A stretch of 64,000 bases of DNA, taken from assembly GCF_010389155.1 (NCBI RefSeq), contig NC_057764.1, positions 19,113,728-19,177,727 on the forward strand, written 5' to 3'. The notes beneath the pieces are model-generated. The model saw only the letters and a program-made list of their open reading frames with translations, had not been told where the DNA came from and made no database searches. The DNA comes from Erigeron canadensis (lineage: Eukaryota; Streptophyta; Magnoliopsida; Asterales; Asteraceae). Shown here one piece after another: positions 22,955 through 32,292 of this stretch (within the stretch, counting starts at the first letter, position 1; each line of letters opens with the position of its first letter). The translations under genes and the position numbers were made by a program.

Positions 22955-24420
22955 CTAAATTATTGTCCCGCGTAATACGCGAGAAAATATAGTTTTATAT
23001 ATATATATCAAAAATACAATTTTCTTAAGTAATAATTAACAAATTAATAAAATTTCAATTTCATTTTATTAATATTTGTTTTCCTGACCTTGATAATTTT
23101 ATAAAAATTTATTGTGTTGTTCATTAAGTCTTAGTGATTCAATGCCAAAAGTTCTTACTTATTCATGTCATCACAAATATCTCGATGTCATTCGGATTTT
23201 CATGTCATATCATAAAAAATATTACACATGACACATTCTTTAGATGGTGCCTAGGCATACAACCTTCTAAACCGAGTTGCAAGATTGTCACCATTAAGCC
23301 AATGATCATTCTAGAATCTTGTCTTATTTTTTACTCCCAACTATTCTCTAATAACATCTTAAGGGGGCTAGCAATCGAATGTGTCTCACAGAATGAGGAT
23401 GCAATGATATTATGCATAATTTTAAGTTAGATTAACACAACATGCGATATATCGATTGATAATTAAATTGCCTAGCAATTTTAGTGTATGACTAAATTAT
23501 TCGAGCAAAACGTTAAAACAAAAGTGCAATGACAATGCAGAAATATCCGAATGAGTGAAATAAATCCAAAGAAACGTAAACCTTACTTAGTGAGACTTCT
23601 GATAGATGACGTATCCTTTTTTCAAAACTGTGGTTAAATAACGCACAAATTTATATGAGAAACAATGACTAAGGTTTTTTACAAAAGCAAACTTAATGCC
23701 TAAAAGCGAACTGTGTGGTCACTGTTAAATGGAATCGATTGATGTAGCTTCATGTGTTTTAGTGGTTTAATTCTTACCTGGTTAAATATTTATCAACTTA
23801 TGATATTATAAAAAAACTTAACATGTCACTAAATTATTATTGTTTTGAACGGCATGTCATTAATTATATATGTTTCTAACGTATCACACGAATATTAATC
23901 TAGTTAGGATATATATTAGCTATTAATATATTGAATATATAATATTAACTATTATTATATTAGATATATATATATATATATTGTAGCTATTATTTTTGAT
24001 TTCTTGATTAAAATTATTGGGTAAAAAGTATAAATTTGTGATAGAAAATCAAAAAGTGTAAATTAAATTAAAAGGGCTATATATATATTAGCTACTATTT
24101 TTGATTTCTTGATTAAAATTGATAGGTAAAAAGTGTAATATAATGGGAAACTAAAAAGTGTAAATTAAATTTAAAGAGGTATTTTTTATATAATCAGAAA
24201 AAGTATAAGAATTAATATTGTCATTTAAAAAAGATGAAATAATTAAATTTGATCTAATGGTTATAAATCAAAGATAGAATTCATTGGAAATGAAATAATT
24301 AAATTTAATCTAATGGTTATAAATCAAAGATAGAATTCATTCAATGGTTCTTGTTTGTTTAAGGATGAATTTATTTAGGGATAAATTTATATATATATTG
24401 GTATATATATATATATATAT
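22955..24420 (-). mobile_element. Helitron-like unit 4 of the array
   Basis: The left end A|CTAAATTATTGTCCCGCG has a CGCGTAATACGCG hairpin. It is closely related to unit 3 over about 22955-23680. An inverted terminus ending in CTAG lies at 23900-23903. The right part (about 24230-24420) resembles the right ends of units 1 and 2 (GATCTAATGGTTATAAATC, then GGTTCTTGTTT). Internal short direct duplications occur at 23980-24170 and 24290-24345. The outer 5' end is inferred. Confidence 0.4.
23160..23400 (-). pseudogene. LINE reverse transcriptase fragment inside Helitron-like unit 4
   Basis: Same fragment as in unit 3 but shorter: it keeps the block equivalent to TRFWNDHW...RRLYA, and the region equivalent to the GGLG block is absent. 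Confidence 0.6.
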
Positions 24421-24659
24421 ATATATCGGTAGATATGCTTCGAGGGAGTTCACACAAAAAAATTGTTAAAAAGAATCTTCTGTTAATTAAATCATGATTT
24501 TCTTCCCAGCAATTAAGTTCTATTAAAACACTAAATATTCAACAAAACATCTACGAGTAATATTTTAAGTCTACATCATAAAGTTCGACTAAATATTACC
24601 ACAACGAGGAAATGCCCAAAATTAAAAATAAAAATAAAAATCGATAGAACATTATGAAA

Positions 24660-25260
24660 AACATCTTAGCTTGACTTTATTAGAAATGTTTGAATACAAG
24701 CCATTCCTATGCTTTCACAAAACACCACCGGATGATATAAAATTGCTTCCAAAACAAGTTTAAGATTTAAAAAAGCGAAGTTCACGAACCCAATTAAGAA
24801 ACCCAGTCGGATCCAAACAGGAGATGACAACCCGCAACCAGTTAGTGATCCAAGAGATACATTCACGAAACAGGTGAATAAGCTGCTGAAAACCAACTGA
24901 ACTAACAAGACAGCGGATTAAGTCTACCAAAAAGCTTTGTTCGATAAGTTAACGTGCAAAGGAAGCCTAATACTTTGAGGTAATCTCGAGATGAACACGC
25001 TACCCATTTTAAACACAAGTGTATTCCACCTCCTTGTTTGAGGGTCTAGTGGCGGGATCACAGTATCAATGAATCTTTTGAACAAGTTTGAAGAATCGAA
25101 GATATTCGAGCCCAATTCGATCATTTATTCAGGCAGAGGAGCTGTCGGTAGGCGGCGAACCATTTTTAATAGGCGGCGAACCATCTTCGAGATTTGACCC
25201 AATTCAACACTAGCTCGTATCCGACGTCTTCGTCTCAGTCTCCATCCTTTCAAATTCTTG
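24660..25260 (-). pseudogene. LINE reverse transcriptase C-terminal (zinc-binding, zf-RVT) remnant
   Basis: On the minus strand from 25260 leftward: a WRLRRRRRIRASVELGQIS stretch that fits the W.WRRPPRGG.E..Q block, then IPPLDPQTRRWNTLVFKMG and LPLHVNLSNKAF at about 24925-25060, matching the RWN.WVPIKV...RLPTR.NL pattern of zf-RVT. Near 24720-24780 come KLVLEAILY and, in another frame, KHRNGLYSN, matching the C-terminal W.IWKHRN block. At least one stop (after PTAPLPE) and frame changes make it dead. It is not the same copy as the fragments in the Helitron-like units. Confidence 0.7.
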
Positions 25261-25325
25261 CGGCAAGAAGGCACACTGCAACGACATACAATAGTGGAAA
25301 CTATGTTTACTTTTTCCGTCCCCAA

Positions 25326-25620
25326 TTTAATTGTTAAAATTTGACTGTTAAAATTTGACTATGTGAATCTTTACGAGCATAAATAAATATATTTTTTATT
25401 TGTGTAAAATATAATTATGTACGGTTAAAATTAAAAATAAAGACTCAGAAAATCTTTAACATTTAAAATGAAACCGAATTATCATAAATTTATCTTGTAT
25501 CAATTACTTAAGAATCTTCATACATTAATTAACCATTATATTAAAATAAAAATCTAATCTTATTTGTGTTATTTTAATACTTGTTTCGACTCAACTCTAA
25601 CCAGATATATATCATAAAAG
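25326..25620. other. intergenic, nothing recognised
   Basis: AT-rich sequence between the LINE remnant and the small ORF. Confidence 0.4.
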
Positions 25621-25775
25621 TTGTTGAAAACCTCTTTCTATATCACAACTAATATTCGTTTTAAACACACGTACACATTTCAATCAAAGTCATCAAAAGA
25701 ACATTTTTATGCTAGATATATATATACATCACCAATATATATAGAAAATAGACAAGCGAAAATTTCACATAAAAG

Positions 25776-25991
25776 TCACTCTAGAGAGGAATCAACATTG
25801 TTAACAGACCGAGAGAAAGCCAAAATGTCATCGGGCTGATTTGCTTCTTTGGTAGATGTCACAATACTTTCTCGTATCACATTTATTATCGGATCTTCTT
25901 TTTCATCTTGCTTTTTATTTTTTGCTTCTTTTATTTGTTTTTGTTGTTGTTCTTGTTGTAACTGTTCTCTTCTTTCTTTGTTGGTTTCCAT
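25776..25991 (-). CDS. small hydrophilic protein (71 aa), tentative gene
   Basis: ATG at 25991, TGA-terminated at 25776. The N-terminal half is Gln/Lys/Glu-rich (KERREQLQQEQQQKQIKEAK) and probably helical or disordered. The C-terminal half (DPIINVIRESIVTSTKE, then NQPDDILAFSRSV) looks more ordered. There is no signal peptide, membrane segment or known domain. In favour of a real gene: a TATA box about 75 bases upstream, a cluster of ACGT-core motifs beyond that, and a composition unlike the AT-rich surroundings. Against: short, and no family recognised. The promoter motifs would suggest a stress- or ABA-responsive gene (inference). Confidence 0.5.
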   Translation of the reverse strand: METNKERREQLQQEQQQKQIKEAKNKKQDEKEDPIINVIRESIVTSTKEANQPDDILAFSRSVNNVDSSLE

Positions 25992-26029
25992 TAATTAATT
26001 TCAAGATTGCGTACTACGTATTCAGGAAC

Positions 26030-26250
26030 ATACATATATACACGTGTGAAGGTCAATGGATCGCTTATATAAAACGGACCAATTACATTTAATTTTACAC
26101 ACATATATTGATCGCATGTGGCACTTTGTGATAAGATGAGTCACATTAAGAAGTTACACGTAACTACATTATATTACGTGTGGATACCTATGGATGAATC
26201 ACCCCAGCTTACGTGCAATTACATGATCAATTGGCCATCCACGTATACAG
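26030..26250 (-). promoter_or_regulatory. TATA box and ACGT-core (ABRE/G-box-like) cluster upstream of the small ORF
   Basis: On the minus strand TTTTATATAAG lies at 26064-26074. Five ACGT cores occur within about 200 bp: CACGTGTG at 26041, ACACGTAAC near 26156, TTACGTGTGG near 26175, TTACGTGCAA near 26210 and CCACGTATAC near 26239. ACGTG motifs in number are typical of ABA-regulated promoters. Confidence 0.5.
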
Positions 26251-26318
26251 ATAAAAAATAAAATAAAATAAAAGATAGACAATCTTATCTTTATCTTAAT
26301 TTTAATATATTAATATTA

Positions 26319-26465
26319 ATATATGTTATAAAACAGTTGAACTAATAACTTATTAACCAATCATGTCGCTCGATTTTATTAAATTGACGTTTGATGATGT
26401 CATCATCTAATTTAGTTATAAATTAAAAATTTTAATATTAGTTCAACTGTTTTATAGTATATATT
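26319..26465. mobile_element. candidate small MITE (~147 bp)
   Basis: TATAAAACAGTTGAACTAAT on the left is matched by ATTAGTTCAACTGTTTTATA on the right, a 20 bp inverted repeat that extends imperfectly outward. Flanks are TA-rich, so the duplication cannot be read. Confidence 0.55.
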
Positions 26466-26489
26466 AAAATTATTTTGTTTATTTTCTAT

Positions 26490-26990
26490 CAATAATTACC
26501 ACTTTTTAGCCATGAATACATAATTTATATTTATTTTTAATTTACGTAATCACATCTCTCGATTTTCAAAAAATTTTCAATTTTGACTTTTTCTTGACTT
26601 TTTATTATATATAAATATAGATTTACGAATATAAATATCAATGTTGACTACAAGAATAAAGATAAATATTAACTTATAAGAAAATTTAATAAAATATTGT
26701 CTATAAAAATATATTATTATATTAATATATTTATAAAAAATCTCATTAATTTACTTTTTATTTTCCATTAATAAGTTACACTTTTTAGCCATGAATACTT
26801 AATTTATATTTACTTTTAATTTGCGTAATCGCATCTCTCGATTTTCTCAAATTTTCAATTTTGACTTTCTTGATTTATATATATAAATATAGCTTTAAGT
26901 ATATAAATATCAATGTCAACTACATGACTAAAGATAAATATTAACTTATAAGAAAATATTATAAATTATTGTCTATAAATTTCGTACATT
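26490..26990. repeat. direct tandem repeat, period about 280 bp, two copies
   Basis: ACTTTTTAGCCATGAATAC recurs at 26501 and about 26780, and the following ~210 bases align (CGATTTTC, TTTTGACTTT, AAAGATAAATATTAACTTAT), with the second copy slightly shorter. Non-coding. Confidence 0.7.
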
Positions 26991-28749
26991 GGTATCCCAA
27001 TACAATATATATATATATAATATCTTCTACTATAATAATATATTAGATTAGATTTTTTTAATTATAAATTTTAGTATTTAATTTAAAATTTAATATAAAC
27101 ACAATATGAACCCTATACATCTATCCCAAACACAATAACAGATGATATACAACACCCTTATCTAATATGATTCACAAAATATGAGACGATAACAGAACAA
27201 ATCATGATTAACAACAAAGGGTTACTCGAATACTAAATCCAGAACTACATTCAAGATTAATTATATCTCCCAATCAAAAAAATATATAATTTTCTCTCTT
27301 TTTATATATTAGTTTTGCGTATTAATATTTAAAGTTAGAATTGTCACTTAAGTTAATAATCCTAATTGTTATCAAATAATATGAAAACAACCTAATTGTT
27401 ATCTAATTATCATATGATAGGTGATTGAACGTAAACTTATTCGTGTTATAGACCTGCATCATGATCAAAGACATATACTTGAATGTTAAGTATACCAAAA
27501 TCACAAGTATGTTTATATTTTAATTCATAATTTTCTTTCATAATAATCACATTATGAATACAACTGGTTTCAAAAAATTATATAATAGAGGAATTATTGT
27601 AGCATGTGCCTTGTGGAATGACTATGACACATAATTTCATCAATATGTGTCAACTAATAATGCCAATGATGACTAGTGATTATTGTATTACAACTTGCAA
27701 AGTATAACACTTGGAACCGTATATCTTGGAAATAATAAGTTTTTATGACTTAAATGTATGGAGATCTAATATTGTTAATATCATAAGTCCTGTGTCTAGT
27801 GTTGGACACGGGTTTAAATCGAGTTAAATACGTATATTATGGCTCAAAACTTTTTATTAGTTTTTTAAAAATTTATAGTTTGGGCATGTTTATTTTTTAA
27901 ATATTAAAAAATCAAATTGATAAAGTGACAAATGAATAAATAATATTTATATGTATTAAGTTAGTATAAATTTTTTTTTTGTTATTAATCGAATATACAA
28001 GCAGTTTGAATGACTTAATGAATATTTTTGATTAAGTTCCCCAATTTTTTTCATTAAGACCTTAATCAACATTACCCTAATGACATTCCAGATATAGATA
28101 CACATCAACTTGAGAAAAAATAGAGTTCTTTTCATTTACAAAATAAATATATTATTTAAGTAAAAGAAATATTTTACTCGATCTTACAGAAAAAAAACTA
28201 ATTGTTAGTTAAAACACTTTCTTCAGACCGAGTATTAAACTTATTAGTCGCATCGCTCTATTTATTTATGTTATACTCGTTTTATGGCAACCCAAATCTG
28301 TTAATTTCCGTTTGGTGTTTTATATCGCGTGCCAACTCAGTGTCAAAGATTTTGACTGCATTCCTTCTTTAAGACCAATTAAATATGTCACCCAATAACA
28401 TTGGATTGTAGATCATCCCTAATCTAATCTATATTCATAAATTTTGGTCTATGTATAATTGCACTTGGCGACTACCATATGTACATAAAATCTAGTCAAA
28501 ATTCAGCATCTAAAAGTTTGATGGATTACTGTAAATGCAGGCAGTGGTCCAAAAACTCACGTGCTTATTTACTTCCAAACCGCTATGTGGTCACGTGATA
28601 AAGTCCCGCCTTTCTCTTCTTTTTATGGGATTTTCATGTTGAAATATTTGGACTTTATTTATATAAATAGTACAGGGTTGCTTCGAAGCCCATGTGTTCC
28701 GTTTTTGGGCTTTTCACTCTTTTATGTCACCTTAATCTTTTAGATATAT
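26991..28749. other. intergenic, nothing recognised
   Basis: Very AT-rich. Isolated short ORFs only. The 5' end of the Helitron that ends at 39869 could lie here or just to the right, but I could not place it. Confidence 0.4.
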
Positions 28750-29814
28750 AGAAAATGGAATAATGTATATGATACAGGGTTGTTTATATATATATAATTA
28801 TTAAAAGAGCAGTTATCCTAATGATTCTAAAGCCTTTTCAACTTTAAAGATATTACCACACATTGCCAAGTAAGTTTTTTTACGTGGCATCACCATAATT
28901 ATTTTCCCATTATTATAATTAAAAAATATTAAATAATAACGCACGGATCCTAAAACCCGGATTCTATGGATACTCCTCCGTGTTAAACCAAACCCTATCC
29001 TCCATCTTTCTTCTCTCGACACTCCGTAGAATACAAATCTATCAATCCTATTTCTTTTTTATCAATGAAATAAGAAGATATTTAATCCTATTTTTAGGTT
29101 TGTATAATTTTAATTTTGAATCTGGTCTCTATGTGTATGAATGACAGAGGTTTTTTTTGTGTGTGTGAATAAAGAAGATGATTTTGACTTTGGGTTTTTG
29201 TAGTTAGTTTTAATATATCAGTTTTTATTTCATGCTATAGATTCTAATAAAATGATTTTCATGTTTGAATGTAAAAGTGTTTTTTTTTGTTGAATTTAAG
29301 TTAATCGAGGGGATGATATAGAAAGATTGGAGGTGTAATATGAAGATAATGCTATGTGTGAGCATTTATGAACTCTTTTATTATTTGTTCATAAAGATAT
29401 AGGATTTTTTTAGATGTACATTGTTATTAAACAAATGCTTTGGTTTCTCCATAATTATGTTTGCCTTTAGATGGTGTTGATTTGATGAATTAGGATGGAA
29501 AGACTATGAACAAGCTTCTGCTATAGATTGGCTTTTGTGCTCCACTTTCGGTTCATTTAGACTATTTGGAAATCTAAAACTTCAGTCATTGTACTTTTTG
29601 TCTATTGATTATGAAAATTTGTATAACCTATTAATGTGATATTCAGGCAAACCATGGATGATTGTTTACTTTCTATTCTGCAATTTGTATATGTGATATT
29701 TTATCTTTTGTTGACTTTTTTTGTTCTTCTTGTGTCATGTTCTATGTTTGAATGGAGGATTTATCATTTTCCCTTTAATTATTAGTTCTTATGTGTTGAA
29801 GAATATTCTTTCAG

Positions 29815-29955
29815 GTGCTCATCTTTGAGGCTGATGGACTTAAAAAGCAGAAATAGAGCAAAGAAGAATTTGAAAAATCTATAACTCTACCAGACAAGAT
29901 GATTAAAAAACATGCAGATTCTCATGTAGAAACCGATTCGACTACTAATTTTGAG
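29815..29955 (+). pseudogene. unidentified exon-like segment (47 codons, one stop)
   Basis: Acceptor TTCTTTCAG before 29815 and donor GAG|GTAGTT after 29955 frame exactly 47 codons in phase 0. It reads VLIFEADGLKKQK, a TAG stop, then SKEEFEKSITLPDKMIKKHA. The single stop and good borders suggest a once-coding exon. It does not match SHMT and I cannot name it. Confidence 0.45.
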
Positions 29956-30280
29956 GTAGTTATTTCACATTTCCCTCAGTTTTGTGTGTATAATATTAAA
30001 TTAATTGAAGTCGTAACGATTGTGGCCATAACTCATAATCACTTTCGAAGTACCTACTAACACACCTTGATAGGACATATATTAAGCTATAGTTTGAGTT
30101 TTGAGGGTCAAACGGATATGTCTTGAACATCTATAATGACATAACTTATTAACTTTTATTAGCAATTGGTGTTCCCAAACCAGGTTATATGGTAAATAGC
30201 ATGGATGACGTAACACCAGTGGTATATTTGTAGTACCATCCAATATGGAGAACACGATTAGTATGTGCGACCATTAACAG

Positions 30281-30410
30281 ATTCGACCTTATACCTAATA
30301 GAGAATATATATCACCTCATTGTCGGTGATGGGGGCCCTTGGGTCATTGATGACCACCAAATATAGTAAAGGTTATCGTGATGCTAGCATGGATATTATG
30401 GAAGAAATGA
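30281..30410 (+). pseudogene. serine hydroxymethyltransferase (SHMT) exon fragment a
   Basis: After an acceptor (ATTAACAG) the sequence reads DLIPNRE, then, after a one-base frame change, ITSLSVMGALGSLMTTKYSKG and, after another, HGYYGRNE. This is the SHMT segment ELIPSENFTS-SVM.A.GS..TNKYSEGYPGARYYGGNE, close to the substrate-binding region. The donor is GA|GTATTA at 30411, in the phase that joins to fragment b. Confidence 0.8.
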
Positions 30411-30508
30411 GTATTAGAGAGTCTACTTTTGAGCTATAACACGTTATTTTTTTTTTGTAACTTATCGTTTTTATATACATAATTATGTCACATTTTGTTT
30501 CTATGAAG

Positions 30509-30585
30509 GTACATTGATGTGGCTGAGAAATTGTGTCAGAAGTGTGCTTTGGATGCTTTTTATTTGAATCCTTTAAAATGCGGCG
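30509..30585 (+). pseudogene. SHMT exon fragment b
   Basis: Acceptor CTATGAAG, then (joined to fragment a) YIDVAEKLCQKCALDAFYLN and PLKCG, matching SHMT YIDMAE.LCQ.RALEAF.LDP.KWG. The donor is G|GTAATA at 30586. The frame is open across the whole exon and the exon length fits the gene. Its partner exon c lies 8.2 kb downstream because a copia element sits in the intron. Confidence 0.85.
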
Positions 30586-30731
30586 GTAATATATCAAATC
30601 TAGGTTGTTGTCGTTTTTGACCATTTTCCATTGCAAAAACACAAAGAAGCTAGCAGTTTGTGCGAATAGTTCTCTTTTGGATAGAAGCTACCACAAAAGT
30701 TGATATTTTTGCGTTTAATTTCCATAATGTG

Positions 30732-30736
30732 TAAAG
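30732..30736. repeat. target-site duplication, left copy (copia)
   Basis: TAAAG, matching 38384-38388. Confidence 0.85.
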
Positions 30737-31435
30737 TGTTGGGTTATATAACTATTATCAAATCAAATCACAAAGCACGCAACGGAAGACAAGATCTATG
30801 TAGTTTAATTAATTAACCAAGATAGAAAACGTGTACCTTAAATTGGAGAGAATAAAGCAAGAAACCTTTATGATAAGGTTTGAATTAAACCTCTCTACGA
30901 TTTCACACACAACGTTGGAATGTATGTATGCTAGTACTTGATCACGAACCGAACAACCCTTTGTTCCTAGCTTTAAAATCGACCCAAACAAAAACCCGGA
31001 AACCCTTTTTTCTTGATGTAGTCGATCGAACCAAAGAGAGAGAGAGAAGAAGAGATTTTTAGGGTTTTAGAAAACCTAATGAATTGTATATCAAAAACAA
31101 TTAACTTAGGCCTCTATTTATAGTGTTTAGGAAACTTGATGACCAAGTTTAGGGTTTTAAAACCCTTTGGTCGACCGTCCCCCCCCCCCAGAACATTCTA
31201 GAGGGGTTTCCTAGTTGTTTCCTAATTCCAACTCTTCTTCGTTAAGTCCGTTAGTTAAGTACCGTTAACTTTTAACTCTTTTAACGGACCTCCGTTAGTT
31301 CTTCGTGATCAAATTAATTAATAAATTACATTTAATATATTAATTAATTTATAGTTACATTCACGTTGAGGTGTGACCCCGTAGGCTTAAATACTTTTCG
31401 GACATACGTTCATTTTACGTGATCATATTCTAACA
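30737..31435 (-). repeat. 3' LTR of the 7.6 kb copia
   Basis: Plus-strand ends TGTTGGGTTATA and ATTCTAACA. Pairs with 37685-38383 at the same length. Confidence 0.95.
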
Positions 31436-32292
31436 GCTTCCACTTGAGCTCGTAATGAATGAAGGTTATAACATTGGTTAGTGTCTAGCAACACGCCAAT
31501 GCTCTCGAAAACATTTAAGTATAGTTTTAAATGGTTAAGGCATTTATTATCCCTTTGTTCAGATACCTTTGTTAAATATGAATATGGATCAAGGTAATTT
31601 CATAATTTAACGATTATGTTTCTCATTCAATAACTAATTAATGATTACCAAATATAATCGAGAACCATCTGGATTTATTTGGGCATGACCATGCAAACAT
31701 CTTAATTAGTCAAGTGAGGGCGCCAATGGTATCATACTTCAACTTTTAAATTGAAGGAACAAATCCTGTATTGACTACACGTGTCAGTCATCATACTTCA
31801 CGACGCTTTCTGAAAATAGCCCTTTTTGTACCCCCTTATACAGGTGAGTTAGAACTACATCTAGTAAGTGTGATTCATACATGCTGACCTACTTGTATCT
31901 TAAGTCAAAGGATCAATAAAAGTAACCACTTACGACTTTCACTTAATGACGTCGATCCATAAAGTGATAATTCGTTAGTGGGGTAGTCCGATATGCATCC
32001 ACTACGGATATCATGTGAGTTTGGTGGGAACCATCCATTACATATTCCAAGAATATAACCAATCACTCACATTTGTCTTAGTTTAATTATATTCCCATAT
32101 AATTAATCGACAATGGACAATTTAGAATATTTAATAATATATAAAAATATTAATTAAAATATTCACGGATTAAACATGCAAGTATAAGACACAATTTAAT
32201 ATTGAATGAAATCAAACATATCAAGTATTTTATTTCATTATGGAAAATATAAACTGTTTAACATCCCTTATCCAAATACCGAAACAACAGAT
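31436..32292 (-). other. 3' non-coding region and polypurine tract of the 7.6 kb copia
   Basis: Lies between the end of pol and the 3' LTR. The purine-rich CAAGTGGAAGC immediately inside the LTR on the minus strand is the likely polypurine tract. No ORF. A diverged relative of this stretch occurs at 50762-51538. Confidence 0.6.

Noticed and set aside
28813..29022. 69-codon minus-strand ORF rich in Arg
   Set aside because: No homology recognised. The plus strand here looks more like a CT-rich plant leader, but that also could not be supported.
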